A DNA stretch of 64,000 nt from Choristoneura fumiferana (GCF_025370935.1 NC_133479.1:668809-732808), one strand, 5' to 3'. Numbered from the stretch's first letter, positions 19,171 through 30,318 are shown. Translations and numbers: made by a program. The notes: generated by a model not told the origin, from the sequence alone.

Positions 19171-20519
19171 AGGCAATTCAAAATTTCCCTCCCTCTCTTT
19201 TTGCGTTGGGGGTAACAAACACAGTAGTAGATGGCTTAACTAACATCCTGTGTTGTGACTGTTCCATGATTTACCAAGGAGCTAACAGCCACTCAGCTTT
19301 ATTGACTAATAGCTCAAAAAAATTAAGACATTGGTAAAGTTTTTAATCAATATTAAAAGCATTTATAGCAGAAGTTAGTCTTTTATTAGTTTATTTTATT
19401 TATTCCTCTTAATGGCGGCCATAAGGCTTGGGCCAATGTCAGTTAAATTAAAGATAAATAATATTCTTCTTATGCATGTTGTACGGTGATTGTAGTTTTT
19501 GCAACTTGATAGCAAAATTCCAGAAACCACGCCGAGACCACTTGCGCATTAAAAAATGTCAGACACGAGAGCAATATAGAATTTTGTGATCACTGTTCAC
19601 TGTTAAGGTTAATCGTCGCATAAAACACTATCAAAATTATACTTCAACTAGCCAAAGAAGCAGAAATACCAAAATTAGATATCGTCTACATCCGCCATGT
19701 TCGAATGCTACAAATCGAATCCTTTATTAGTTTTATAACACAACAACAGTGATGTGACATAAGATAGATTTTGACAGCAGAAGCGCGGGAAAGTTTTTTT
19801 TTAATGTTCTTTGAAAAGCGAAGGTGTAAAATTATACAGCCAATTTCAGTAACAGACATGACTTTATATAAGTACTACGCTAATAGTATTCTGTCGGAGA
19901 GTGAGAAAGATGGTATGATACAAACTTCAAATTTTGAATTTGGAAGTAAGTATCGCAGCTTTGGAGAATGCAATCGTTTTGTTGATTCGTAGGCGAACTC
20001 TAGAAGCCTCCAGTCGATCATAAACGGCGCGAATTATATTTCCAGGCCACGTATAATCCGATCAATTTACATTACTTTCTCATTCCGCGAAATTGGGAAT
20101 TGGGGACGCGGCCGGACGGGAAAAGCGTCTAAGTCGGAAATTTTAAAAAGATCAGTGCCTAATAATCCAATATCGAATGAATTGCCTGTAAATTCGAGTT
20201 GGACGTGTCTTGCATCGCCGTCGGCTTAGCGAGAACATTGGGAAAGCTTTCGGTTTAATGGCAGAGTAGGAATTTTACAGAGCTTTTTTTGACACTTGCG
20301 GATTTTGTTTTTTAGTTGAATGTGTGTGATAAGAAATAAAGAGAAAAAGGAAAATTTATCTACACTATACTCGATACACAGAAAAATACATTAAACTAGG
20401 AGAAATTTAATTCAGTAAATGAACATTGAAACGTATAAATTGAGCCCCACAACAGCATAATGTCGCGGTAAGCCGCCACGTTGTTTTTTTTCATTGCCCG
20501 TTAGTTACTTTGCATGTAT
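19171..20519. other. Unassigned stretch
   Basis: No supported gene. Short ORFs at 19771-19992 and elsewhere show no family motif. AT-rich. Confidence 0.3.
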
Positions 20520-20800
20520 GGAAACTCTTTATTGTACAAATTCAATTCAAATTCAAATGATTTATTCAGTAAATAGGCCGCAATGGGCACTTTTACACGT
20601 CATTTTTCTTAAACTACCAGCGCTTTCGGAAAGACCATCATTGCCAAGAAGAATGCGCCGCAAGAAACTTGGCAGAAAGTCATTTTTTCATAAAAATATA
20701 ATTACAAATAAAATACTTAAAAACTATATTATACAATTAAAGAAAAAAAAATACAAAAATAATAATAAAAGAAATACAGGGATGTATGGGGTCCCTTAGT
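20520..20800 (-). mobile_element. LINE 3' end, antisense (family g)
   Basis: The block holding GGCCGCAATGGGCACTTTTA and 'cagcgctttcggaaagacc' matches 26930-27245 in the opposite orientation. TTTATTGTACAAATTCAA at the left is the complement of an AATAAA-bearing tail. Confidence 0.5.
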
Positions 20801-21229
20801 TACAATACTAAACACTAACTATATCTAAACTAAAAAGAATAGAAACAAAATACTTACAATTGACAAACTTTGAAACCTTTGTAGCTGTTTACACGTGCTG
20901 TTGTGCCCACGACGTCGCTGGCTATTAATATAAAAAAACCTTGTATTTTTTATGTTGACGTGTCTGTCAGTTAAATACTCTGTGCCCTGCAGATCAGTAT
21001 GCGGCCCTCAGCGACAATACGAAGCGTTGGCGCAGCCAGCGCAATATGAAATCCATTGGAGATCATTTGCGCAAAATTAAAATGAAACACATTAGCTCAG
21101 CTATACTATGTACATTCAATGCCATGAATAAGTGATCACTTTTTTACCTTGTCACTCTAACGGCATGTTTGAAAAGCCATACGAAATTGTGTAACTGAAA
21201 GCGACAAGGTACAGAAATAACGTTGACTG

Positions 21230-21350
21230 TATCAAAGTCAAATTCAATTTAGGCTATAACAAGCACCTATGAACGTCAAAAAAAAATCTACTGCCTGTTC
21301 GGAAAAACCTCTGTTGAGAAGAATCCGGCAAGAAACTCAACGAGGTATAT
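21230..21350 (-). mobile_element. LINE 3' UTR fragment, antisense (family h)
   Basis: 'agtcaaattcaatttaggctataacaagcacc' is followed by AACCTCTGTTGAGAAGAATC and 'cggcaagaaactcaacgag'. It is the longest copy of this family in the window. Confidence 0.5.
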
Positions 21351-21481
21351 CTTTTAAACAGATTTACAATATTATTAAATGATATATATACATCACAAGT
21401 ATTTAACACAACTTACCACGTATGTACCTACCTACCACGTAGCATTTTAGTAACTTTATTGTGACCTTATAAATAATTAAA

Positions 21482-21632
21482 TTAAGGGGCAGTTAGCACT
21501 AATCCATTGATTAGTGTTAACTGACGGGTAAATGTGATGCCATCTTTATTTATGTTGTCCGCATAGACGGAGACGGCATCACATTTAACCGCCAGTTAAC
21601 ACTAATCAATGGACGGTGAAACAGCCCCTTAA
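21482..21632. mobile_element. MITE family M1 (GGGGCTGTTTCACC ends), copy 1
   Basis: A palindromic ~150-bp unit. The left end TTAAGGGGC mirrors GCCCCTTAA, with inner arms around GATGCCATC and GACGGCATCAC. Related to 21707-21850, 24926-25091 and 37976-38116. Confidence 0.85.
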
Positions 21633-21634
21633 AC

Positions 21635-22000
21635 TTTTAACATAAAACTACCTATCCTAAACTTAAAATAATTGCAATAAAACCTAAAACTAAAACAAAT
21701 TACTTAGGGGCTATTTCACCACGACCAAATGATTAATTTTAACTGACCGATAAATGTGATAGCGTCTCCGTCGATTCGAACAAAACAAACAGAGACGGCA
21801 TCACAATTATTCGTCAAATAAAATTAATCAATAGATGGTGAAACAGGGGGTAAAAGTAGCCCCCCTTAGGCAGGGTCCCGAAGATGCTGGCAGGGTTTCC
21901 TCTTTGAATAGCTAAGCTAATTCTTTGTCCGAAAAAGACCTTCCTTTGTCCTTTTCGATATTTCTTAAATTGTAGTTGTAGAGTAAGTATAACACTGGAA
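21635..22000 (-). pseudogene. LINE ORF2 C-terminus, second antisense copy, interrupted by a MITE
   Basis: The minus strand at 21860-21960 reads FFGQRISLAIQRGNPASIFG, the same tail as 18213-18542. The A-rich, 'taaaacctaaaactaaaac'-like 3' UTR is at 21635-21705. M1 copy 2 sits between the two parts. Confidence 0.55.
21707..21850. mobile_element. MITE family M1, copy 2, inside a LINE 3' UTR
   Basis: GGGGCTATTTCACCA at the left mirrors TGGTGAAACAGG at the right, and the inner core GAGACGGCATCAC is conserved. It splits the LINE remnant 21635-22000, so it inserted after that LINE. Confidence 0.8.
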
Positions 22001-22036
22001 GTGTGGAATAACTTAATAATACTGTACCCTTTTGTA

Positions 22037-22159
22037 TTGTATGGAAACACGAACAGCGCCTCTAGCGGAACGTTTGCGATGTTCGTGTTTCCATACAATT
22101 GAGATTTTAACGCGAACGCGATCGAGACGTATTTTATAACCGAAAACTTACACTAAGGG
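22037..22159. mobile_element. MITE family M2 (CCCTTAGTGTAAG ends), left arm missing
   Basis: It shares the central GACGAAC/GCGCCTCTAGCGG block and the right arm (AACGCGAACGCGATCGAGAC ... ACACTAAGGG) with 29888-30070. The left terminal arm is absent. Confidence 0.7.
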
Positions 22160-22168
22160 CACTGGTAC

Positions 22169-22383
22169 TTTTTATCCCGATATTCCCATCGGACAGGGAT
22201 AAAATCTCAAATTAACAGCCAGCGGGCTTAGCTTCATGAAATTTGGCTCAGTCATTTTTAATGTAATGTCAATGAAAACCAGAATGCAATTATCGTGAAT
22301 TGCCGCGGTAATTTTGAAAAATCCCGGAATTTTAATGCAACTGCTTTATCTAATACGGGTGCGAAGCCGCGGGTAAACGCAAG
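22169..22383 (+). mobile_element. Helitron-like element, 5'-truncated
   Basis: It carries 'tatcccgatattccc', GGGATAAAATCT and the terminal GTGCGAAGCCGCGGGTAAAC, as in 5003-5546. The CTAG end has decayed. Confidence 0.5.
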
Positions 22384-22545
22384 TTTTCAATAAAGAGTTA
22401 CTGTATTGTACTGTATCCCATCAACATTAATGTGAAATGAGAACCATGTTCAATATTATGATATATGCCTTGATGGTTGACTTTAACGACATAAGAAGTG
22501 AGATCTAAATGGATGCCAAGTTCAATGGTGTCTACCGTGTCGTCT

Positions 22546-22996
22546 GACCGGATGGCCACGTGGTTAGAGAACCTGACTACGAAGCTTGAGGTCCCGGGTT
22601 CGATTCCCGGCTGGGGCAGATATTTGTATGAATAATAGGAATGTTTGTTCTCGGGTCTTGGATGTTCAATATGTATTCAAGTATGTTTTGCACATGGAAC
22701 TACCGTGAGACTCCCTAATATTAAATATATTGACCCGGATAACTCACGTCTTAAATCGACACATGTCGAGCTAAACTCGATTTAAGACGTGAGTTATCCG
22801 GGTCAATATATTTAATATTCAAGTATGTATTTATTTATATAAGTATGTTTATCCGTTGCCTAGTAACATAGTACAAGCTTTGCTTAGTTTAGGACTAGGT
22901 CAATTGGTGACAAGTGTCCCATGATAGGTATTTATTTATTTATTTATTAGTCTTTTAAGTTTAGTTGTAAGTTAAAGGGTCATACTGAAAACCAGC
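22546..22996 (+). mobile_element. SINE-A copy 2, split by a foldback insertion
   Basis: The head and B box (GGGTTCGATTCCC) match 16309-16566. The body is interrupted at 22686-22816. The tail and about 50 bp of downstream flank (to 22996) match the other copy. Confidence 0.85.
22686..22816. mobile_element. Foldback element inserted in SINE-A
   Basis: Arms 22717-22759 and 22777-22819 are perfect 43-bp inverted repeats with a 17-bp loop. The direct repeat ATTCAAGTATG lies at 22675-22685 and 22817-22827. It is an internally deleted relative of 34515-34742, sharing GAGTTATCCGGGTCA and the CATGTCGAGCTAAACTCGA core. Confidence 0.85.
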
Positions 22997-23585
22997 TCTC
23001 AGTTACGCTCAGTTACGGCGTGAAAGACGGACAAACACACTTTCTCATTTATAATATAATTATGGATTAATGATGAGTCCTAATTTTTTTTTTTTCAAAA
23101 TATTAGTTATTTTTTAAGAACTTAAAATATCATTTCTTCTTATAATTCAGGGTATTGAAGCCTAAGGTCTGACTCAGCTGGTTCACATATACTTCTTTTT
23201 TAAAGTCAGTGGAGAAGTGGCTCCAAATGGTTCGGGTAAAATTACACACGGTGCTGCTCGCCAGTTCTGTCAGCTTGAACTAGGTTTGACACGCTACCGC
23301 GTGTCTATATAATCTAAAGCCTATCGTTATAGCAGTCAGTGCCAGTTATTATTCAAAAGAAGGGTCAACTTATTAATATTTACAAGTTACAGAAATAGAG
23401 AGCGTGCATCGTAAAAATCGCAAAAAGGGGAGTCTCAGGAAAAGGAAATGCGAGGGGGAAACTGATTTACATCCGCGCTCCATGAATAAATACATTGTAG
23501 GTGTCGAAACCCGTAAGACCGCGTTTCCACCAGAGAAGCACGAGGATGCGTTGCGAGGTATGTGCTTATCATGAATCATAAACGA
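22997..23585. other. Unassigned stretch
   Basis: Includes a possible antisense Helitron-like 5' end near 23035-23070 ('ctttctcatttataatataatta'). No gene. Confidence 0.3.
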
Positions 23586-23589
23586 CTGG

Positions 23590-23680
23590 GTAATCCACTG
23601 GTTAGAGAAACTGACTATAAAGCTTGAGGTCCTGGGTTCGATTCTCGGTCGAGGCAGATATTCGTATCAAAGTGTAAGTG
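23590..23680 (+). mobile_element. SINE-A head fragment
   Basis: CTGGTTAGAGAAACTGACTA leads to 'aagcttgaggtcctgggttcgatt' and GGCAGATATTCGTAT. The copy is 3'-truncated and diverged. Confidence 0.65.
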
Positions 23681-24084
23681 TTTTGAGTGTTTCATTTCGC
23701 CAACAAACTGTCATGCAGTTTGGCGAAAAATGTGTTCATGTATACACTGTGTAATTGTTAAAAATTAAATAAAAAAATAATAAAAAAATAACCAAACCAT
23801 AAAAATTACATTTTTAATACAAGATTTTTTGCTGACTGCACTTTTTGTTGGCTGTACTTGCACTCAAACTACATTTGCATACCAAATTTCAAATTGATGC
23901 TATTAACCGTTGAAGAGTTCCGTCCTGCGGAGACGATCCTGGCTGGACTACCAGGATGTCACTACTAGATTACTTAGATAAGTATTCCAAATTTCAATTC
24001 AATTTTACTACTGGAAGTATTGATTACAGACAGACAGACAGATAGACAACGGGACAGGTGGAACTAAATAAAAACTTGTAATTA

Positions 24085-24590
24085 ACAAAAAAGTAAAACC
24101 GACTCAAAAATAATAAAAAAATAACGTAAAATGGAACCTACCTTCCGTTCCGTTGCCTACCTTCCGCTTCAGCATCAGATCAGTTCGAAAGAATCATTAA
24201 GTTAAAGCTCCTTCTTAGTCGCTTATCTAGATATATTAATCATGATCGTTTATAGACGAGCGAGCATTACTTAGCTTTGACGAGTTCCATTGGTCATCTA
24301 CGGTCTTCTTCATCAGGTCCAGTTTACGAAATGATACTTTCTGAATGTAAATGCTTATTTTAATGCTTAAAAATGCCTAAATCGTCATAGGTGTGCCTAT
24401 AAAATTTGAGGTTTGTCCTCGATTTCCGTAGGATCCCATCATCAGATCTTGACTTGGTGACAATGAGACCACCTCAGAAGAGTACCCTTTCAAATAAAAA
24501 AAAGAATTTTGAAAATCGGTGGACATACATAAAAAAAAATACAAACATTGGAACATAGAACCTCCTCCTTTTTTGAAGTCGGTTAAAAAT
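24085..24590 (-). repeat. Dispersed repeat R-b, reverse orientation
   Basis: Inverse of 3941-4525. It begins TTAACAAAAAAGTAAAACCG and ends in 'cctcctccttttttgaagtcgg'. Confidence 0.7.
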
Positions 24591-24689
24591 GAATGTTTAG
24601 TTCTCGGTTCGTGGCTGTTTTTTTTTACTTTTGGTATTTATTATGGAACTTTGTTCAGTGAATGAACACATTAGCTCCAAAAGGCGGTT

Positions 24690-24880
24690 TTTGGTTGTTT
24701 ATGTATGTATGTAGGTATGTAAACTCTTTATTGTATAAAAGAAAAGAAACAAAACACAATTGACAAACTTTGAGATACTTGTACAAAGGCGGACTTATCC
24801 CTTTAACCTTTAATAACCTTTGAGTAGACGAGAGGAGTAACCAGTTAGGGTCCGACAAAGAGTGAGTTTAAGAGTAAAAA
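24690..24880 (-). mobile_element. LINE 3' UTR, antisense, with (CATA)n tail (family f)
   Basis: On the minus strand the order is UTR, CAATAAAGAGTTTACATACC, then a CATA repeat. Closely related to 37253-37440 (ACTTATCCCTTTAA and ACCTTTGAGT blocks). Confidence 0.6.
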
Positions 24881-24925
24881 AAAATGTGGAAGCTACTATA
24901 CAGTCTTAATACAAGTAGTACTATT

Positions 24926-25091
24926 AAGGGGCTGTTTCACCATCTATTAATTATAGTTAACTGACGGCTAAATGTGATGCCGTCTCTATCTGTTTTGATC
25001 GAATAGACGGAGACGGCATCACATTTAACCGTCGGTTAACGCTAATCAATTCAAATTCAAATTCAAAATCAATAGATGGTGAAACAGCCCC
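24926..25091. mobile_element. MITE family M1, copy 3
   Basis: AAGGGGCTGTTTCACCATCT mirrors 'agatggtgaaacagcccctt', with an inner GATGCCGTCTC / GAGACGGCATC pair. An ATTCAAATTCAAATTC insertion sits near the right arm (25047-25069). Confidence 0.85.
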
Positions 25092-25129
25092 TTAGTCTTA
25101 GTTTAATACGTGTTTAACTACATTTCTAC

Positions 25130-25230
25130 CTATTTCAGTATGTTTATCCGTTGCCTAGCGCCTATATCACAAGCTTTGCTTACTTTGAGACCAATAAGTA
25201 TCAAGTGCCCCATGATATTTATTTATTTAA
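25130..25230 (+). mobile_element. SINE-A 3' fragment
   Basis: 'gtatgtttatccgttgcctag' through TGCCCCATGATATTTATTTA. It lacks the extra 3' flank seen after copies 1 and 2. Confidence 0.65.
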
Positions 25231-25284
25231 TAGAAACACTTCAATTACTTAACCTCGCTCAGCGCAGCTATAGTGACAAATAGT

Positions 25285-25497
25285 TGGAAAACCCCCGACT
25301 TTGCCACTTCAAAGTTCAATATCTCAAAAACGGCTGAATCGATTTTGATTAAACATATCTAGAACCATCGCTAGAAAACCTGCTTTCAAATAAAAAAACG
25401 CATTCAAATCGGTCCACCCGTTTAAGAACTACGGTGGTGGCACAGACACACATAGCGGTCAAACTTATAACATCCCTCTTTTTGCGTCGGAGGTTAA
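25285..25497 (-). mobile_element. MITE family P (GACGCAAAAAGAGGG ends), partial
   Basis: Shares 'ccacttcaaagttcaatatctcaaaaacggct' and 'cggtccacccgtttaag' with 34794-35073, and ends in CCTCTTTTTGCGTCGGAGGT. The left terminus is poorly preserved. Confidence 0.65.
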
Positions 25498-26017
25498 AAA
25501 GAGCCTACACGCCCTCGCTACTAGCCTCCGCCTCCGTTACTGCGGAAGTTCCGCAAGAAATTCCGCCTCCGCCTCCGTATTTTTTTGCGGAGTTTTTTTT
25601 GGTGGGGGGGCGTGTGTATGTCAAATAGGTAATACACGACAGGTATCAACCTGTCTAGTTGCTTCGCCGTACGAAGATGTAATTTAATTGAACCGCGATT
25701 GTTTTAAGTGATAATGTACAAAGTTACAAAGTAATTGTTTTTTAAGCTACGCGATGAAACCGAAAACAAGAGAGATTTGTTATTTTTTAGACATTTTTAG
25801 AGATTTTTGCGTTCAAGATACCATAAATTACTATATCTTCCACATCCACTTTCAGCTCCGCCTCCGCTAAGAAGGCCTCCGTTACAACTCTACTCGCTAC
25901 GCATCCTCGCACCGCTAAGCTACCCCGCACATCTCTGGTGGGAATGCAGCCGAAACAGCTGAAAAAACTGCTTGGGGTTAGTTCTTTTTATAGGCTTGTT
26001 ATTGTGTAAATGTAACA
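25498..26017. other. Unassigned stretch rich in CCTCCGCC words
   Basis: Repeated CCGCCTCCG motifs at 25520-25590 and 25850-25880, and a fragment of repeat R-d near 25895-25960 ('cgcacatctctggtgggaat'). No gene. Confidence 0.35.
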
Positions 26018-26278
26018 GCCGTAGTGGCCCAGTGGTTTAATCTACGGCCAAAGCAGAGCATCGTGGGTTCAAATCCGGATCACACCTGTGAGTTTTCCAA
26101 ATTAATCTGCAAATTGGAAATTTTCTATGAGCTTTACGGTGAAGGAAAATATCGTGAAGATACCTGCACAAACCTAAGCAATTCAATAGTGTGTGTGAAG
26201 TTCGTAATCCGCACTGGGCCCGCTTGGGGATTACGGCCCAAGCCATCACATTTTGATAGAAGGCCTGTGACCGAGTAA
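26018..26278 (+). mobile_element. SINE-B, old full-length copy
   Basis: The head GCCGTAGTGGCCCAGTGGTT, a diverged B box (GGGTTCAAATCC) and the body 'ggtgaaggaaaatatcgtgaag' are present. The usual tail is decayed. Confidence 0.75.
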
Positions 26279-26323
26279 TATTTAGGTAATAGTAGCAATT
26301 TAATTGACTTACTTAGTTATTTT

Positions 26324-26370
26324 TAACCCCCGACGCAAAAAGAGGGGTGTTATAAGTTTGACTGCTATGT

Positions 26371-26423
<53 letters not shown>

Positions 26424-26545
26424 GTGTGTATGTGTGCGTGCGTGCGTGCGTGCGTGCGTGCGTGTGTGTGAGTGTGTCTGTCTGTATGTCTATGGCACCG
26501 TAGCACTTAAACGGGTGGGCCGATTTGAATGCGGTTTTTTTATTT
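26324..26545 (+). mobile_element. MITE family P fragment with expanded microsatellite
   Basis: It starts CCCCCGACGCAAAAAGAGGG and later has 'cacttaaacgggtgggccgatttgaatgcgg', the inverse of 25285-25497. A (TG)n/(TGCG)n tract fills the middle. Confidence 0.65.
26369..26484. repeat. Compound microsatellite (TG)n-(TGCG)n
   Basis: Long GT tract, then TGCGTGCG units at 26437-26463, then GT again. Its grammar resembles that of 50449-50611 on the other strand. Confidence 0.95.
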
Positions 26546-26929
26546 GACAGCATTGAAACCGGTTTGAAACGCGTTGCAAATCAGTTGCATTGAAACCGGC
26601 GTGCAGGAGACTCGTGTTTGCGTTTCATTGGCTTAGCATCTTTTTCGGTGCAACAGAATGGCTAACGACGAAGATACATAAAAACATTAAATTTGTGTCG
26701 GAAGTTGACTTTTGCTCATACGATAACTATTCATGAATTTTCTATCAATTTCTTGTAATTCTTTGGCAGCCACAAACATATGGCAGTTGATATTCTTCTC
26801 AATGAGCTAACTTTGGGGGCGGCAGACGTGAACTTGCCTTCGAAATCCAAAAGCTTAATGGTTACTTGACCTGAAATGTATATTTCAGAACTAAATTATT
26901 GTTATTATTATTTTAAAATTTATGACGGT

Positions 26930-27245
26930 GGAAGCATTTTACACTTCCACTGAACGTAGATATAGTTTAGATATAGTTAGTGTTTAGTATTGTAACTAAG
27001 GGACACGGTATTTTTATTATTATTACTTTTTGTATTTTTTTTAATTGTATAATATAGTTATTAAGTATTTTATTTGTAATTATATTATTTGAAAAAATGA
27101 CTTTCTGCCAAGTTTCTTGCGGCGCATTCTTCTTGGCAATGATGGGTCTTTCCGAAAGCGCTGGTAGTTTAAAAAAATGACGTGTAAAAGTGCCCATTGC
27201 GGCCTATTTACTGAATAAATCATTTGATTTTTGAATTTGAATGTA
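26930..27245 (+). mobile_element. LINE 3' end, sense (family g)
   Basis: 'cttctgccaagtttcttgcggcgcattcttc' and GTGCCCATTGCGGCC run to an AATAAATCATTTGATTTTTG tail ending TTGAATTTGAATG. The inverse copy is 20520-20800. Confidence 0.55.
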
Positions 27246-27446
27246 GGGATGTATACACACTTCTCTCTACTCTTCGTTTACGCCATCATTGCCGAAATAC
27301 AAATACAGAACCCTAATTTCCTCTTGAACTAGACATTTTGTAGACGTCTGTTCTCAAAACAGAAATGATTGTGCACAATTTTATCACATTGTGGTTGCGG
27401 CGTGTGTGGAAAACGATTGAAACTGGTTTCAAACCAATAAATTCAA

Positions 27447-27752
27447 GCCGTGGTGGCCTAGTGGTTTGACCTATCGCCTCTCAAGCAGAGGGTCGTGGGT
27501 TCGAACCCCGGCTCGCACCTCTGAGTTTTTCGAAATTCATGTGCGGAATTACATTCGAAATTTACCACGAGCTTTGCGGTGAAGGAAAACATCGTGAGGA
27601 AACCTGCACAAACCTGCGAAGCGATTCAATGGTTCGTGCGAAGTTCCCAATCCGCACTGGGCCCGCGTGGGAACTATGGCCCAAGCCCTCTTGTTCTAGG
27701 AGGCCTGTGCCCAGCAGTGGGACGTATATAGGCTGGGATGATGATGGTGATG
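27447..27752 (+). mobile_element. SINE-B, full-length copy with target duplication
   Basis: The head GCCGTGGTGGCCTAGTGG, the anticodon-arm-like CCTCTCAAGCAGAGG and the B box GGGTTCGAACCCC come first. A ~230-bp body ends AGGCTGGGATGATGATGG. The 8-bp duplication AAATTCAA at 27439-27446 and 27753-27760 defines the ends. Confidence 0.92.
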
Positions 27753-27760
27753 AAATTCAA

Positions 27761-28115
27761 AAAGGTTTCGTTGCTGTTGCGTTACACCGTGTGTGCTGGG
27801 TCTTAGATGCATGTAAAATTTTGCGGAAATGCTTTCCCTCTTCCAAACGGATTTCGTTTCGTTTCCTCCTCCCCCTCGACACATGAAAACCGCATTATTC
27901 AAAATTCCTTGTTATCCACCTAAACCAGGCCAGAATACCATTCCATTTTGTATTAATTCCCTTTTTTTTTCTCCCTAAACATTCCCAAAAAGGCTGACAT
28001 CAAAGGTTGTAATGTACCGGAATATTCGTTGGACTCCCAAAGGGAATTCCTAATGTGGCTGGTGGCTACTATAATAGGAATATTACATTGGCTCTGTCAA
28101 GGGTTGTCAAACTGT
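27761..28115. other. Unassigned stretch
   Basis: No gene; a C/T-rich stretch near 27835-27885. Confidence 0.3.
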
Positions 28116-28252
28116 GTACAGTCACCAGCACTAATATCTGACACAACAAGCGTGCATAAATATCTGATACGACTCTATTTCTACGGCCGGAAGGACGTGT
28201 CAGATATTTTTGCACGCTCTGCTGTGGAAGATATTAATGCTGGTGACTGTAC
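28116..28252. mobile_element. MITE (GTACAGTCACCAGCA ends)
   Basis: GTACAGTCACCAGCACTAAT mirrors 'attaatgctggtgactgtac'. The inner AATATCTGACAC / GTGTCAGATATT pair is also inverted. About 137 bp. Confidence 0.8.
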
Positions 28253-28903
28253 CTTGCACCCTTAGTCTCTACCCATTACACTACCATGACCGAAATAGCA
28301 CAGTATAACAAGTTTCCCTACAGTAATCCGACGGAAACGTCTAGACAGAGCAATCGCAGGTGGGAGGAGCCCCAGCTGCATACTTCGCCGTTCTTAGTAG
28401 ATTGGGACAAGTCTTCTAGGGTTATCGCGTTTTTTTAACATTTAAAATTATAATAAAATTTATTATGGTGCATACGACATGTACTGTGAGTGCGTGCAAA
28501 TCTTCATCTCGCATATATATATTATATAATTATTTATTATTTATATAATTCAATTCAATGACAGGAACTTTAAGTCCGTTGAGTCTAGAAACCGAAAATA
28601 TTTGTAGGTTAAGTAATCTATGAAATTATATTTGTAGAAAAAAAGAAGTTCTTTTTTCAAAAATAGTATATTTTGATACTTCTTACCCCTAGTAAGTATG
28701 CCACTCCTAATTCATTTTTTATATAATTTCGTAATACCAATATGTACCGATTCGTAAATGACATCTACCTTCCAAATTTTAAATTTATGAGAACCCTTCC
28801 TTACTTGCGTACAGTACATACAGGCTGCGGTATCGCTCAACTTCAAAGGCGTCGGCCTACTGTAGGGAAAACTTGTTATACTGTGGTAAAAGCAACGTGT
28901 CAG
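28253..28903. other. Unassigned stretch
   Basis: AT-rich; no gene or repeat recognised. Confidence 0.3.
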
Positions 28904-28916
28904 GCAGATATATATG

Positions 28917-29471
28917 AAAATACATTGAAAATACAAACTGAAACATAGATGCACAGAAAAACCATAAAAATAAAGACCAACACTGAGAATCGAACCCAGG
29001 TCCTCGGTATTCCGTACCGCGTGCTATACCGCTACACCACTGTTGGTCAACGGCACAGACACGAATTTCCCCTATGCACCATATATCTCAGCTTGTTTGT
29101 TTCTTATTTAGCCACTTAAGCAGTGACGCTAGCGACACCTATACCGTAGCCCTCATCGAGAAACTTTTGGCATTCCATTGGAACTAATCGCTCACCCGGA
29201 CAAGAGATGTCGTTATTAAGCAATCAAATTAAGATTGTTTTTTTGGAATATTTTTGCACTTTTTATTTCAATTCCAAATTTTTACTTTTACGGTCATCCC
29301 GTAAAACCTAAATTGAAAAACAAAACTGAAATATAGATGCACAGAAAAACCAGAAAAATAAAGACAACACTGGAATCGAACCCAGGTCCTCGGTATTCCG
29401 TTCCGCGTGCTATACCGCTACACCACTGTTGGTCAACGGCACAGACACGAATTTCCCCTATGCACCACATA
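28917..29471 (-). mobile_element. SINE-C pair inserted as one composite block
   Basis: Two minus-strand SINE-C copies (about 28917-29095 and 29233-29471) are separated by about 138 bp of non-SINE sequence. Both have the B box GGTTCGATTC, slightly damaged in the right copy. The 13-bp repeat GCAGATATATATG at 28904-28916 and 29472-29484 flanks the pair, not each copy. The left copy lacks the SINE 3' body and tail. Confidence 0.8.
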
Positions 29472-29548
29472 GCAGATATATATGCTTTGTTTTGTATTGA
29501 AAAGTATGAGATCATATAGTATGCCCACTAGCACGCTTTTTTTTTATT

Positions 29549-29820
29549 CAACTGGATGGCAAACGAGCAAATGGGTCTCCTGATGGTAAGAGATCACCAC
29601 CGCCCATAAACATTTGCAACACCAGGGGTATTTCAGATGCGTTGCCAACCTAGAGGCCTAAGATGGGATACCTCAATTGCCAGTAATTTCACCAGCTGTC
29701 TTACTCTCCACGCGAAACACAACAAAGCAAGCACTGCTGCTTCACGGCAGGATTAGCGAGCAAGATGGTAGTAGCAATCCGGGCGGACCTTGCACAAGGT
29801 CCTACCACCTGCAAAAAACG
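29549..29820 (-). mobile_element. LINE ORF2 C-terminus and 3' UTR, antisense (family a)
   Basis: Inverse of 40745-41037. Blocks include 'tggcaaacgagcaaatgggtctcctgatgg', CCACCGCCCATAAACAT and GGACCTTGCACAAGGTCC. Confidence 0.7.
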
Positions 29821-29887
29821 TTTACTAACCAACCGTCGAAGTCGCGTGTAATGTACTTAAGTATGCGTTTGACATTTCGTTCCTGTG

Positions 29888-30070
29888 CCCTTAGTGTAAG
29901 CTTTCGGTTACAAAATACGTCTCGATCGCGTTCACGTTAAAATCTCAATTTGTATGAAAAGACGAACAGCGCCTCTAGCGGAACGTTTGCGATGTTCGTG
30001 TCCATCAACGATTGAGATTTAACGCGAACGCGATCGAGACGTATTTTGTAACGAAAACTTACACTAAGGG
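29888..30070. mobile_element. MITE family M2, complete copy
   Basis: Arms of about 60 bp: CCCTTAGTGTAAGCTTTCGG and 'cgaaaacttacactaaggg' at the ends, CGTCTCGATCGCGTTC / 'gaacgcgatcgagacg' inside. A central GCGCCTCTAGCGG hairpin is shared with 22037-22159. Confidence 0.85.
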
Positions 30071-30318
30071 CTCTGACACGCTTCCTATTACGGTCATAGC
30101 ATGATACCTGTAGATGAGTGAAACAGTGGGTAAGGCTAGTGGGTAAGGTATTAAGTTTGGGAACCCATGCCGTCCACAGATATTGTTAATGATATTTTGC
30201 CCTCCGGCTCAGGAATAAAGCGTTTAATTTAATGTTTGGACGCAGGTTTTAAACGAATCTTGAAGTCTTTAGAATATAAATTGTTTGTTTAATTATATTT
30301 TTAATCAAATGTTAAGAA

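Noticed and set aside
26309..26553. Thr-His-rich minus ORFs
   Set aside because: Translation of the TG microsatellite inside MITE P.
27539..27886. 115-residue + strand ORF
   Set aside because: Its frame is the SINE-B body and tail; the same 'protein' recurs at other SINE-B copies.
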